Source: Andrena cerasifolii (Eukaryota > Arthropoda > Insecta > Hymenoptera > Andrenidae). Taken from it: 64,000 nucleotides of DNA. How positions within the stretch are numbered: position 1 is the stretch's first letter; each line of letters starts with the position of its first letter. The DNA is taken from assembly GCF_050908995.1 (NCBI RefSeq), contig NC_135119.1:2604001-2668000 (forward strand). The letters are read 5' to 3'. Shown here piece after piece: positions 23,166 to 32,890 of this stretch. A program made the position numbers and the translations under genes. The notes beneath the pieces are model-generated. The model ran no database searches, was not told the origin of the DNA, and worked only from the letters and a program-made list of their open reading frames with translations.

Positions 23166-24021
23166 TTGTACGGGTAAAACCCGTTTGGTAACAAAAAAGA
23201 ATAAATCGAACATCGTAGAGACACGTTACTACTGAAAACACAACAGAGTTAACAAACACGGGCAATCGCAAAGAGTTTATGGCTACACAGACCTATTATG
23301 GAAAACTACCGCTCTATACATGCTTGTCTTAAAAGTAGAAGGAGATCCGTTGAAAAAATCAACATCTTTACAGTACAAATTTGCCATGTTACATATTCTG
23401 TTAATGGGATCAGTGTTGCCAAATCTGGAGGTATAGTCTAGAGGTCTAAATAGCAAAGTTTGCTGGATAGCCCGTTCCGGAGCATTGAGATTAATTTGAC
23501 TGATAACAGACAGGGGGGGGGACTGCATACTAATCCATTAGTGATCCCAAATAAAAAGGTCGAATCATTAACAGTCCTTCTACCACTCCAGTGTTTGGAT
23601 ACCCAGCTTTCGCATTATAGGCCCATAGTCATGACCATAACGCTGAAGGCGCTGGCCCATCTTGAACGCCAGGAAGCGCAATAAGTTATGTTGGATCCTC
23701 TCCAACTCCTGCCTGTATTTGGCTGTACTCGGGGACCAAATAACGGACCCGCATTCCAGATGCGGCACCATTAACGCACTATACAAGTAGAGTAAGGTTT
23801 TGAAATTAGTGAACTTCTAGCAAGATCTACGAATAAAGCCCAAAATCTTATTCGCCCTAGCTGACACAAGACGAATATGCTCAACGAAAGTTAAACCGAA
23901 GTCCACAATAACTCCTAAGTCTCGGGTTGATATTAGAATTAATTACTTTCTCTAAATCAAAAAGATGGTCCATATTACCACTTCTCCCGATATTAATATC
24001 ATTTTAACTATTCTACTAGAC
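23140..24021 (-). pseudogene. 3' end of a CR1/Jockey-type LINE (RT C-terminal region)
   Basis: Read on the minus strand, fragments follow the order of a non-LTR reverse-transcriptase C-terminus: RDLGVIVDFGLTF, ARANKILGFIRR, then LECGSVIWSPSTAKYRQELE and FLAFKMGQR (23786-23580), then LLFRPLDYTSRFGNTDPINR and DFFNG (23528-23283). It ends in TTTTACCCGTACAAGTGAAA and an AAATA tandem tail near 23140, a typical LINE 3' terminus. A stop and a frame change are present. The 5' side stops where the hAT-like element begins at 24022. The catalytic FADD part is missing. Confidence 0.8.
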
Positions 24022-24183
24022 CAGGGGTGACGAACTGGTGGCTCGTTCTCTTCCTGGCCCGCTCCGCTGACAATAAGCCGTAGGAGAACGACCTCCTCCA
24101 TACCCATCTGTCTCCTACAGTCTCTACTAGCGGCTCGCGAGCCGCATGAAGCTCTCGCTCCTACATAGCTGTACATAACTCCA

Positions 24184-25168
24184 TGAAAAACCTAATCCCT
24201 GAGCACCAATTTGGCTTTAGGGAAAAGCACTCCACCATACAACAAGGTCTGGAACAAAGGGATTCTATACAAGTTAAAAAGAAATATTCCAAACCGTTAT
24301 TATCTCATACTAAAATCATACCTCTCTGATAAATATTTCCGGATGAAACAAAACAATTTTCTCTCAAACTATTGTGCGATAAAATCAGGGATACCGTCAA
24401 AGTAATGTCTTAGGACCATACCTATATCTCATCTACACAGCTGACATTCCAGTTTCACAAGAGACTATCATTGCAACGTTTGCAGACGATACTGCCATAC
24501 TCTCTCCACCCAAAAATCCGGCCACAGCCTCAGAAAACCTTCAAAACCGGCTATACTGCCTGCAATCATGGCTCAGGAAATGGAGGAACAAAATCAACAG
24601 CGGCAAATCCACCCAGATCACATTTACTTTAAGAAGTAGTACTTGCCTTTGTGTAATAATAAACAACTCTCCTATTTCAGTTAAGACCAACATTAAACAC
24701 CTTGGACTTCACCTAGATCAAAAACTAACTTGGAATGCCCACGTTAAGGCTAAAAAAGCACAGCTGGCACTAAAAATGCAATACAACAAATAAATTGAGG
24801 CATTGGGAGCAAAAGCGGACTAAACCACATCAGAAAAAAATTAATTTTTCTTATTTTATATGATTAGTACAGCCTATTGGAATATATTATTGCTACTAAC
24901 TTAATTTCGCAAAGAATGTGGATTAGTCCGCTTTTGCCCTCAATGCCCCAATTGGCTAATAGGAAGAAAATCACAGCGTAGAATTGAAAACAAAGTATTG
25001 TTATAGGTACAAGACAATAATAGTTCGAATCTGGACATATGAATCCAATAGAAAAATCTTGCAGACATTTCAATCAAAAACTCTCCGACTACTAACAAAT
25101 GCACCGTGGTATGTCTTAAAGCAAACTCTACACAATGATCTAAGTACGTGTATCTCTGGTTAAAGGGT
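24184..25168 (+). pseudogene. Jockey-like LINE reverse transcriptase fragment
   Basis: Plus-strand pieces in the order of a Jockey-clade RT: LIPEHQFGFREKHST (24190), a deletion, VWNKGILYKLKRNIP and YYLILKSYLSDKYF (24245-24390), then in the next frame VLGPYLYLIYTADIP and the catalytic ATFADDTAIL (about 24475-24500). HLGLHLDQKLTWNAH follows near 24700. After the small insertion at 24794-24952 come WLIGRKSQRRIENKVLL, IWTY, and QTFQSKTLRLLTNAPWY (to about 25120). Stops, frameshifts and an internal deletion make it inactive. The 5' two thirds (ORF1, endonuclease) are absent. Confidence 0.85.
24794..24952. mobile_element. 159-bp inverted-repeat element inside the LINE
   Basis: ATTGAGGCATTGGGAGCAAA and its inverse near 24930-24952 bound the insertion, with pairing through AAAAGCGGACTA and ATGTGG. 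RT coding sequence resumes directly after it, so it inserted after the LINE did. Confidence 0.75.
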
Positions 25169-25386
25169 CAAGAAGACCAGACCAGAAGACCTCTCTAGAT
25201 AAGCTCGGTTAAACTATCGATGGATAGTTTGCGACTGCAGCCACATAACATCCAACACATTTACTTATTACCCTAGTTAAAATATTGTAGAGTAGGTTGT
25301 AAATGTGCATATTGCTGATAGTGGGAGAACCGGCTGACCGAGAGTAGGGCTCGTGCGGTTCCCGGCGGAGAAGTTCGTCAGCCCTG

Positions 25387-26580
25387 TTCTAGTCTATTAG
25401 AAATTGATAAAGTTATTTTGCGAAGTAATACAAACATAGGAACAAGATGCAGTCGCAAATTTAATAAAAACACCTGTTATCGGGTAAGCGCCAGAAGACT
25501 GAAAATAATGTGCAAGCCAGAAAGTTAGCTGAAGCGAGTTGCCAAAAAAAAAAGGTCAGAGTACGATTTTCTATACAAAAGTTGGCTTGTGGTTAAACGT
25601 AACTCGGCATAAGCTGCAGTTGAGTGGACGGCTCGTATATACGCTGAGAATAAGAGTTTCTGCAATTGCTGGTCTGGCGGTACATACAGGTTCAACCTAT
25701 AAATAACTTTGACTGTACTAAATAGCATGTCCGTCAAACGCCATTCTTCTAACTTTTTCAACAAAACCGTAGTTGTCAGAAATATTTGCTGCTTCTCGTT
25801 CGGCCATGGCACACTTGCCGCAAAATACTTCCAAGAGGAACGATCGCTTTTATCCTTTTTCTTTCACGAAAGCGATGAAGGAGGAGGTTCGTTTATCAGC
25901 ACGCGAAACTCTTATTAATATTCGTGAGCTCGCGATTCAGAATCGACGATCGCGAGTATTTCCTCCCTTCCAATCGACAGTGCGAGAAATGGAATTTATT
26001 AAGTCTGGAGAATATTCCCCTTCATGCTCATTATAGCTCAACTGTTATATAACGATAATTGCTCTTCGAATTCTTTTTAACGATCGCGATGTAGAAGTAA
26101 CCGTGGGAGTGAAACAGTCACCCAGTATAACTACAGAAATTGGATGTGACATTCGGGCGACTGCAATTACAACTAATGTTTCAGCTGAACGAAGAAACCG
26201 ATAAAGTAAGACGCACACTAAACTTCACTTATAAAAAGTATTTTACGACCCATTGCATTCGCAGTTGTACCGCACTAAATAGTTACTTTTATTGGCACAT
26301 CAGTCTCTGTGAATAATGTCATATACATTACATACATGCACCTAACTCGAAATTTTGTTGCAGGAAAAAGCTGGTTAATTACTGTAACCAAGCAAGCAAA
26401 ATGAGTTTCCTGATTTAATTGGTTTACACACATATCGTTAAAATTGATAGAGATATTTAAAGCACATGACACTTGAAAGATATCGACAGAGGTATTAAAA
26501 ATTCGAAAGGATTTATTTATATGTATGTATAAATGCATAATGTATATACATTAGGGTGGTTCTCATTTACTCTTAAAACA
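25387..26580. other. 1.2 kb without a recognisable feature
   Basis: AT-rich. ORFs of 87-95 codons lack motifs. Confidence 0.35.
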
Positions 26581-26594
26581 TCACAGGGCGAAAC

Positions 26595-26713
26595 CAGCGG
26601 CCGTAGCCGTGATGGAAAACACCGGTTCTCGTTAGATCACCGAAGTTAAGCATCACGGGGCGGTGTACTGGGGAAAGATGGGAGACCACCTTTCTACCAG
26701 TGCGCTGCCGCTG
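26595..26713 (+). ncRNA. 5S-rRNA-like head, unit 1
   Basis: These 119 nt match the canonical 5S length. GGTTCTCGTTAGATCACCG and AAGTTAAGCA are nearly identical to the conserved 5S core, and GATGGGAGACC matches the downstream box. Helix I can form between CAGCGGC (26595-26601) and GCCGCTG (26707-26713), and helix II between CCGTGATG (26607-26614) and CATCACGG (26651-26658). Both stems differ in sequence from ordinary insect 5S, yet pair. It is therefore unlikely to be a plain ribosomal 5S gene, and more likely a derived SINE head or a diverged 5S variant. Confidence 0.7.
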
Positions 26714-26834
26714 CTGGGACCCGAAGGAGAGAGGAGGGAAAAATGAATGACTAATGTTCGTTGGGCAATATAAGCAAAAATACTTGAAACGCCATCCTGT
26801 GTAAAAACACAGGAAAAACAAAAATACAAATACA

Positions 26835-26893
26835 TCACAGGGCGTATCAGCGGCCGTAGCCGTGATGGAAAACACCGGTTCTCGTTAGATCAC
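26835..26893 (+). ncRNA. 5S-rRNA-like head, unit 2, 5' half
   Basis: It repeats the unit 1 head from CAGCGGC (26848) through GTTAGATCAC, then is interrupted. The rest of the same head continues at 27157. Confidence 0.7.
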
Positions 26894-27156
26894 AAACAAA
26901 GAAGGGTTTTTTTTAACGCAATTTTCCCTTATTGAATGATTACACGAAACAATACTAGATATGAGCTAAATGAACACACTAGAAATAAGAGATATACTGC
27001 ATATCGACTGATTAATCATAGTAGTAGGTTAAGCATTAATTGTAGGAACTAGGTACAAATTCAATTACCACAGAAACAGTTTAAATGTATTTATTTTATA
27101 CGCTTAAATGTACATATGTTATATAATAAAGAGACTTTTACAAACAACCAAAAAAA
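26894..27156 (+). mobile_element. 263-bp retro-insertion with A-tail
   Basis: It is flanked by the exact 11-bp duplication CGTTAGATCAC (26883-26893 and 27157-27167). It ends with AATAAA (about 27126) and a run of seven A, the signature of target-primed insertion of a polyadenylated transcript. There is no ORF. It could be a processed 3' untranslated segment of a host mRNA or a 5'-truncated LINE. Confidence 0.85.
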
Positions 27157-27369
27157 CGTTAGATCACCGAAGTTAATCATCACGGGGCGGCGTACTGGGG
27201 AAAGATGGGAGACCACCTTTCTCTCGGTGCACTGCTGCTGGTGGGACTCGAAGCAGAGAGGAGGGATAAAATAAAATGGGACTATAGTTCGTTGGGCAAT
27301 ATAAGCAAAAATAAGCTTGAAACGCCATCCTGCTTAAAACACAGGAAAACAATAAAAACAGACAAACAA
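27157..27369 (+). repeat. 5S-like unit 2, 3' half and tail
   Basis: It continues the head (CACCGAAGTTAATCATCACG, GATGGGAGACC) and ends with GCTGCTG, which still pairs with CAGCGGC through one G-U. The tail with GGGCAATATAAG and an A-rich end follows. Confidence 0.75.
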
Positions 27370-27560
27370 ACATCACGGGGCGGCGTACTGGGGAAAGATG
27401 GGTGACCATCACCTGTCTCCCGGTGCGGCGCTGCTGCTGGGACCCGAAGGAGAGAGGAGGGAAAAAGGAAAAATGACTATCGTTCGTTGGGCAATATAAG
27501 CGAAATGCTTGAAACGCCATCCTGTGTGTTAGAAACACACAGGAAAACAAAAAATACAAA
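27370..27560 (+). repeat. 5S-like unit 3, 5'-truncated
   Basis: The head starts at the helix II strand CATCACGG and keeps GATGGGTGACC, which is closer to canonical 5S than GGGAGACC. The full tail and A-rich end follow. Confidence 0.7.
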
Positions 27561-27599
27561 TATAAAATTGTTTTTCAAGACTTTCTTCGCGGCACCGCT

Positions 27600-28345
27600 C
27601 AGAATAGTTCCAAATAATAAAAAAAATCTGTGTATAGTTTCATTCCGATCGGATAAGGGGAAATGGTGCCTCTGGGCCCTTGAACATTTAAATAATTATT
27701 TTACAGCTCACAAAGTCGATTGTATATAATTATCCTCCGAGTTATTGATTACATAAAAAACATGTCAAACAAAAGTTGGAGGTCCAGACAAGGAACACCT
27801 TTCATGTTGTATTACCTAATGTCTGTATCATCGATATTTTTGCGAATTTCGGTCCTAAATTTTCAGGAAACATTCATGACAGATCAAAGACTGAAAATAT
27901 GCAAAAAAATCGATCTTTTTGGCATATCTCGGTATATGCCCCCCCTTAAATGTTTAAAAGTAGTCCTCGAAAATAAAAATTAAAATCTTTTTCCACCTTC
28001 ATAAATAAAAAGTGTTCGAGATGGATTAAATTTCAAAATTTGAAAAAATTGTTTTTCGTTTTAATTTTTCTGACTTTTTTCGAAAACCGTTTGTCGCACG
28101 AAAAAAAGTAATGGCGCATAAACTATGTTCCTTGTTTGGATCTACAAGTTTTGTTTGACATGTTTTTATATGTAATCAATAACTTAGAGGATAATCAGAT
28201 AAAATCGACTTTGTGAACTGTTAAATAATAATAATTATTTAATGTTCAAGGACCCAGGGGCACCTTTTTCCCTTATCCGATCGGGTTCAAACTTTACACA
28301 GATTTTTATTATCATTTGGAAAAGTCGAAAATAAGAGCCCCCTTA
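27600..28345. mobile_element. 750-bp element with arms of about 200 bp
   Basis: Blocks such as AAATCTGTGTATAGTTT, CCGATCGGATAAGGGGAAA and TTATTGATTACATAAAAAAC recur in reverse order and inverted at 28120-28340. No transposase; the outermost bases are not sharply defined. Confidence 0.7.
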
Positions 28346-29201
28346 ATATACAGATACGTAGACCCTTTGAACATTTGAAAATTATCGTTGCTATTTTGAA
28401 GAGAACTGCAAACCTTTCTTTTGCTACTTTTTAGTTTCAGTATAGGCGAAAGAAATGACCTGCATTCGTTGAAATCATGCAATGCCATTTATCCAGTTAC
28501 TCTGGTGTCTTTCACAAAGTGTACAAGTTTCTGAGTCCGTAGAAAGGGATAAAAGCTATTCGTAACGACTGCTCACTGCGGCAATTACTAAAAATATTCG
28601 CGCTTCATGCGATTTATTGATTTCGAACACGATAATGTCTTAGGTAGTTTTAGCTACAAAATTAGTAATACGATCATTAAAAATGGCGAATTGCGCGACA
28701 AGGGAATTTAGTAATATGATTCTAGAAGGAATGTTATAACTATTAGAGTGAAGCAGAACAGGTGTACTGCGATGGATGTTTAAATCGATGACGATTAAAC
28801 CATGCCATTATTCGTGACCGTATAATTCGCTATAAGGTCACATGAATTACACAAACGCAATAAATAATTTGTAAGTGATTGAGTTCATTTTGCATGTACC
28901 TTGAAGAACCTGTTACGATTACACAGTTCGACAAAATTTGACTTTTTTGTGGACTTGTAACATTCAATAGCCGTTTCTTATAGGTTTTCGTGCGCTGAAA
29001 ACGAATCCGCAAACCGTTTGTCGCCATCACCCTCAGTTTTTGAGAAATTGCATTTTGAAAAAGCTGCAAATTTTCAATTTTAAATATTTTTGGTGTTGAA
29101 AATTAATAGTTATTCGGTTGCTTATTCTGTTAAATTATTCTATGTGCCCTCCCGAATACAACGATATAAGTTATTAGTGCATTATGAACATTTGAATATG
29201 T
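28346..29201. other. No recognisable feature
   Basis: AT-rich DNA with one 79-codon minus-strand ORF lacking motifs. Confidence 0.35.
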
Positions 29202-29610
29202 TTAAACAAAGAACACCCGAAATGCACCCATTTTTATTCGAGTACCAGGTTTCAGATCCGTTGATATAAAGCTCTCCATATTTGGATTTCGATTAACGAG
29301 AACAAGTTTAATATTTTTTTTACATTTATATACATTAAAATAATAACTTTCTGTTTCGTATAAGAAAACAAATTCGTTTACATTTCCCGGCGACAAACGC
29401 GATCTTTTGGCGGTTACAATATTACCCGCTGTAGAGAAAATCCTCTCTGCACTTGCTGATGTTGCAAGTATGCAGATTTTTTTGCAAATTTTTAAAACTT
29501 TAATTTCTCTTAATTTCCACCAACTTATGTGATCCAGGTTGTGTCCAATTTGTGGTTTCGCTAAATACACCTCAAATTCATAACTGAATGTTCTTTGGTA
29601 TTATTTTTTT
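29202..29610 (-). pseudogene. hAT transposase C-terminal dimerisation domain
   Basis: Minus-strand reading gives YEFEVYLAKPQIGHNLDH, ISWWK, then TSASAERIFSTAGNIVTAKR and LSPGNVNEFVFL. This is the WWK and (S)AERxFSxAG...R..L.P..V...xFL pattern of the hAT family C-terminus. A stop lies just upstream of YEFEV, and none of the catalytic part is present. The ORF runs about 45 codons past the domain. It is a truncated remnant of an autonomous hAT transposon. No matching ends were found next to it. Confidence 0.8.
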
Positions 29611-29708
29611 ACGAATATGAAATTTAAAACAGTTTAGTTTAGGTATGTATTCTATATTCTGGGATATAATCATCACCTACCAGATATAATATCTTTTTCA
29701 CTCTCAGG

Positions 29709-30105
29709 CAAACCTATTTTTTGTTGGTCCCATATTGTGGTTTTAGGGGGGTGAACGAACGCATCCCTTGAAGAAAATGCAGAATTTTCTTTTTCGTGGA
29801 ATATCTCGAGAATGGTGAGAGATATCAACAATTAGTTTAAACAAAAGCATGTTTTTTTATATCTAGAAAACTGCGTAAAATAATTATCGGAAAATCCATG
29901 CTTTTCAAGTTACCCGCACCACCAATCCTTAATTTGATAATTACTTTTACGCAGTTTTGTAGATATAAAAAAAGATGCAACTTTTGTTTAAACTAATTGT
30001 CGATATCTCTGACCGTTCTTGGTATACTCCAGGAAAAAATCTGCATTTTTTAAGGTGTGATTTCCCTCCCCAAACTTCATATGGCACCAACAAAAAATAG
30101 GTTTG
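29709..30105. mobile_element. 397-bp foldback element
   Basis: CAAACCTATTTTTTGTTGG and its inverse CCAACAAAAAATAGGTTTG form the ends. Arms of about 180 bp pair through AATATCTCGAGAATGG, TTAGTTTAAACAAAAG and AACTGCGTAAAATAATTATC. Confidence 0.75.
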
Positions 30106-30368
30106 TGTTCCGGATAAACTGCTCTACTGGCACACAAAATTGCATTATTTTAAGAATTTTAGGATTGCATAACTTCCCTTATTACATTATCCAGCATATA
30201 GCGCAATTTTAGTTATAAGAATGAATTAAAAAAAATACCCCTACATGCAAAATACAGTTTTGTGTGAATTAAATACACAAAACATCTTTTCATGCCTCTT
30301 ACCACACTGTAACAACCAGACGCCACTGTACAACCATTGCATACATATGATTCAAAGTATTAGGTATA

Positions 30369-30526
30369 CAGTACCCATACAGCATACTTCGTTGCGGCAA
30401 CATTGCAGGAACGTTGCAGCGCAATTTTGCTGTAACGTTGCGGCAACGTTGCGTGCAACATTGCAATCCTGCACTGCAACGATCCTGTAACGTTGCTGCA
30501 ACGAGAGTGTGCTGTATGGGTACTTG
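30369..30526. mobile_element. 158-bp TA-flanked element with GCAACGTTGC motifs
   Basis: CAGTACCCATACAGCATACT at the left and GTGTGCTGTATGGGTACTTG at the right are inverted, with TA outside both. The interior repeats the palindrome-like GCAACGTTGC several times. The many short ORFs here come from that repetition. Confidence 0.75.
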
Positions 30527-30631
30527 TATATACAATTGCGATGGCATAATATTTGTGAAAACAAAACCAACAATTCAAGTAAACGACAATTATACAGTAA
30601 ACTTGATATATTTTCCGGAAATTAAATATAT

Positions 30632-30906
30632 TGTTGCGAGCACCGGGTATAGGCCCGTCCATAGTCTGCTGGTGCTCGCAGCTGAAGATAGAAGAAGGTC
30701 GGCTCCCTTCAAGAGGCCGACAAGAAGACGGTCCTGAACCGAACGCCGTGGCGTTCGGACGTACGGGTTGGGCTTGTAACATTGTAATCTATTGCTGTTG
30801 CCCTGTACACCGGAAATATAGTTGTGTCGTGTGTGCGCCCGTCTAATAATTATTCTTCTACTCCTTTGCGTCGGGGTGGCCTGCGATGAAACGTCCCGGC
30901 GCAACA
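30632..30906 (+). mobile_element. Solo LTR, family L copy 1
   Basis: It starts TGTTGCGAGCACC and ends GGCGCAACA, giving TG...CA with TGTTGC/GCAACA inverted termini. It is flanked by the 4-bp duplication ATAT (30628-30631, 30907-30910). A TATA-like GAAATATAG and a palindromic CCGAACGCC...GGCGTTCGG are inside. The second copy at 46144-46409 has its own duplication. A 4-bp duplication suits a Gypsy-type element; no internal region is present. Confidence 0.8.
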
Positions 30907-31256
30907 ATATTGTGTTTTTATTCGTCCTATACCTTACATTTCGCATAAATACTTAAGCGATAGCTTTCATCCTCTCAACTTAAAATGTGTATAATTCGAG
31001 CGTGCAATTTTACCAGTTACCGCAGCATGACATAGATGCCACCACCAGTGGCCACTACCAAAATAACTGTAATAGGCGAAACCCCTTACTTCTTTTGCTT
31101 CAACCCCCGCATCGTCAAGTCTGCCGTAATGCTCCGTCCTTCAGCTCCATGGTGAAAAACAGCATTACCAACTATGATACGAGGTTCTGTGACGCAGATC
31201 ACAGCACCACTGAGCGCCACGCGGCCTTAGAACGTGTACGACTGGAAGGCTAGGGG
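30907..31256. other. No recognisable feature
   Basis: An 88-codon ORF at 30987-31253 has no motif. Confidence 0.3.
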
Positions 31257-31388
31257 CACACGAGCGTTTTTTCCGACGTCGCGACGGACGTCAGTTTTGA
31301 TGGACGTACGTATATACCGCATACTAGCGTAAGTCTAATATACTGCAATGCATTGCCGTGACGTCCGACGAAAAAAAACGCTCGTTTG
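31257..31388. mobile_element. 132-bp inverted-repeat element
   Basis: CACGAGCGTTTTTTCCGACG at the left is inverted at the right (GTCCGACG, eight A, CGCTCG). The interior is short. Confidence 0.6.
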
Positions 31389-31424
31389 ACCGCAGCAACG
31401 AGCCCGAAACTGTGACCAACACAG

Positions 31425-31512
31425 CGATGGCAGCGAATAGTTCACCGGAGTGTTCCCCCTCCACTCCGGCAACACTCTGGGAAACTATTCCCTGGCATTG
31501 CTGGGCCAACAT
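31425..31512. mobile_element. Short copy of repeat family J
   Basis: GCGATGGCAGCGAATAGTTC and GAAACTATTCCCTGGCATTGC are inverted, with CACTCCGG blocks between. The same GAATAGTTCACCGGAGTGT phrase is in the copy at 55440-55640. Confidence 0.55.
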
Positions 31513-31542
31513 CGTACGCGAGAGAGAGAGTTAGAATTCCAA

Positions 31543-31630
31543 TCGCCCGCAATGCGCATGCGCCGTGGCGTCTAACCGTGGCAACGGTGAATCGCTGTCA
31601 ACGAAATCGGCGCCTGCGCATTGCGGACGA
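31543..31630. mobile_element. 88-bp GC-rich inverted-repeat element
   Basis: TCGCCCGCAATGCGCATGCG at the left is matched inverted by CGCCTGCGCATTGCGGACGA at the right. Confidence 0.55.
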
Positions 31631-31639
31631 TCGGGAAGT

Positions 31640-32411
31640 CACCCGTCTCGCTTGCACTAGCTCGCACGATATGTTGCTCGCAAACTCGCCCCATAGCAGA
31701 CATAGGCAATGCGCCTGTCATTAATCGACACTTGTCAATTTATGAAGTCTGATCTAACAACTTCAACTTTTTCGCTGATAATAATGCTAATGCGAAAATG
31801 ATACTAATGCGAATATAATATTATGCACAATATTCATCAACTAGAAATAAATAGCGCTACGTAATACCTTTTCCAACACGCAGAGTACCTATATTGCATA
31901 GTCCCATTTAAATAGTGTGTGTAATGTAAAATGTTTATATTTATATGTAGTATTACGTATCGTGTAATTTATATTTCTCCGTAAAATAGTAACGATAGAT
32001 AAACGGACATACAGAATATATGCATTTAATATATAAAAACAATACAAATGTTTAATAAAAGTGTCGAAATTACATTGAAAATAAACTAAATTCTTTTTTC
32101 ACTACTTTTTCGTTATTTTATTCTACCTGCAGAAATTGTTTTTGCATGTATCCGCTACCGAACATGTTATGGCTGCAATTATTTGATGTTTAGAAAAACT
32201 ATTATTATTCCAATAAAGAAACGAATACGAGCTGAAAAAGGCATAGTGCCGCGCTATTAATTTGTAATTTATGAATATTGTACGTAATATTATATTCGCA
32301 TTAGGATCATTTCTGTATTCGCATTATTATTAGTGTAAATGTCGAAGAAATTTTGTTCCAACAGAAGTGAGAAATCGAAACGAATACATTACTGATTGTG
32401 AGAGAACAGCC
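31640..32411. other. No recognisable feature
   Basis: Strongly AT-rich. GCTAATGCGAAAATGATACT and a related GTAATATTATATTCGCATTA near 32286 hint at a further diverged inverted pair (about 31780-32340), but the boundaries are unclear. Confidence 0.3.
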
Positions 32412-32606
32412 ATAATTAATGAAACTACGTGAAAAATTTATTTGCAGAATGAAAGCCCCTTTCTTTAAAAATAGTCCGATTGAAATTATTTTCTGTCAAT
32501 TTAATCGGGAGAATGCCAGGAATCTATTGAAGTCACTTTCATATTGATACGATGAAAAATAAATAAATTCAGAGTCTGTATAATCGATGACGCATCGCCG
32601 AGCAAC
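32412..32606 (-). repeat. Dispersed repeat family A, copy 2
   Basis: On the minus strand it carries the same block order as 3946-4135, including TTTTTCATCGTATCAATATG, ATTGACAGAAAAT and AATCGGACTATTTTTAA. Confidence 0.65.
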
Positions 32607-32689
32607 GGCAATCTCGCGCGGCTCAAGCTACAATGACCTTCGCCGCTTATTCGAGCTTTTAGAATAAAGATACAATGAAAAATGAAAAA

Positions 32690-32890
32690 TTATTCGATGC
32701 CCAACCTGCGAGGCCTTCGAATAAACAATCTTTGGCCATCGGATGAATTCCCGTCGAATAAACTGCTTCATCCGTGACGCTTCGAATAAAGATAACTTGG
32801 GTGATTTTTATTCGACGACGAAAAAAGATAAAGTCTCTTTATTTGATACGTTATTTAAATCATTTTTTATTTAAATACTGCCCATCTCTG
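32690..32890. mobile_element. Fragment of hAT-like family K
   Basis: It contains several TTCGAATAAA phrases and ends TACTGCCCATCTCTG, matching the right end of the complete copy at 41625-42518. The left end is missing or too diverged. Confidence 0.6.

Larger units (their letters stand above)
24022..25386. mobile_element. hAT-like element containing a LINE fragment
   Basis: CAGGGGTGACGAACT at the left and AGTTCGTCAGCCCTG at the right are inverted ends. The outer 8 bp, TACTAGAC and TTCTAGTC, match at six of eight positions, as an aged hAT target duplication would. The interior is largely filled by a plus-strand Jockey-like RT fragment, and that in turn holds a 159-bp element. Confidence 0.6.
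26581..27560 (+). repeat. Tandem units with 5S-rRNA-like heads (SINE3-like)
   Basis: Three head-to-tail units each have a 5S-like head followed by a tail of about 120 bp (GGAGAGAGGAGGG, CGTTCGTTGGGCAATATAAG, CTTGAAACGCCATCCTGTG, then an A-rich end with a small ACACAGGA hairpin). Unit 1 runs 26581-26834, giving a 254-bp period. Unit 2 starts at 26835 and is split by an insertion at 26894-27156. Unit 3 begins near 27370 with a truncated head. No T-run terminator follows the heads, so an internal 5S-type promoter would read into the tail, as in 5S-derived SINEs. The family name is an inference from this architecture. Confidence 0.75.

Noticed and set aside
26595..26713. Functional ribosomal 5S gene array
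   Set aside because: Stem sequences differ from ordinary insect 5S, no terminator T-run follows, and units are joined to a shared A-rich tail.
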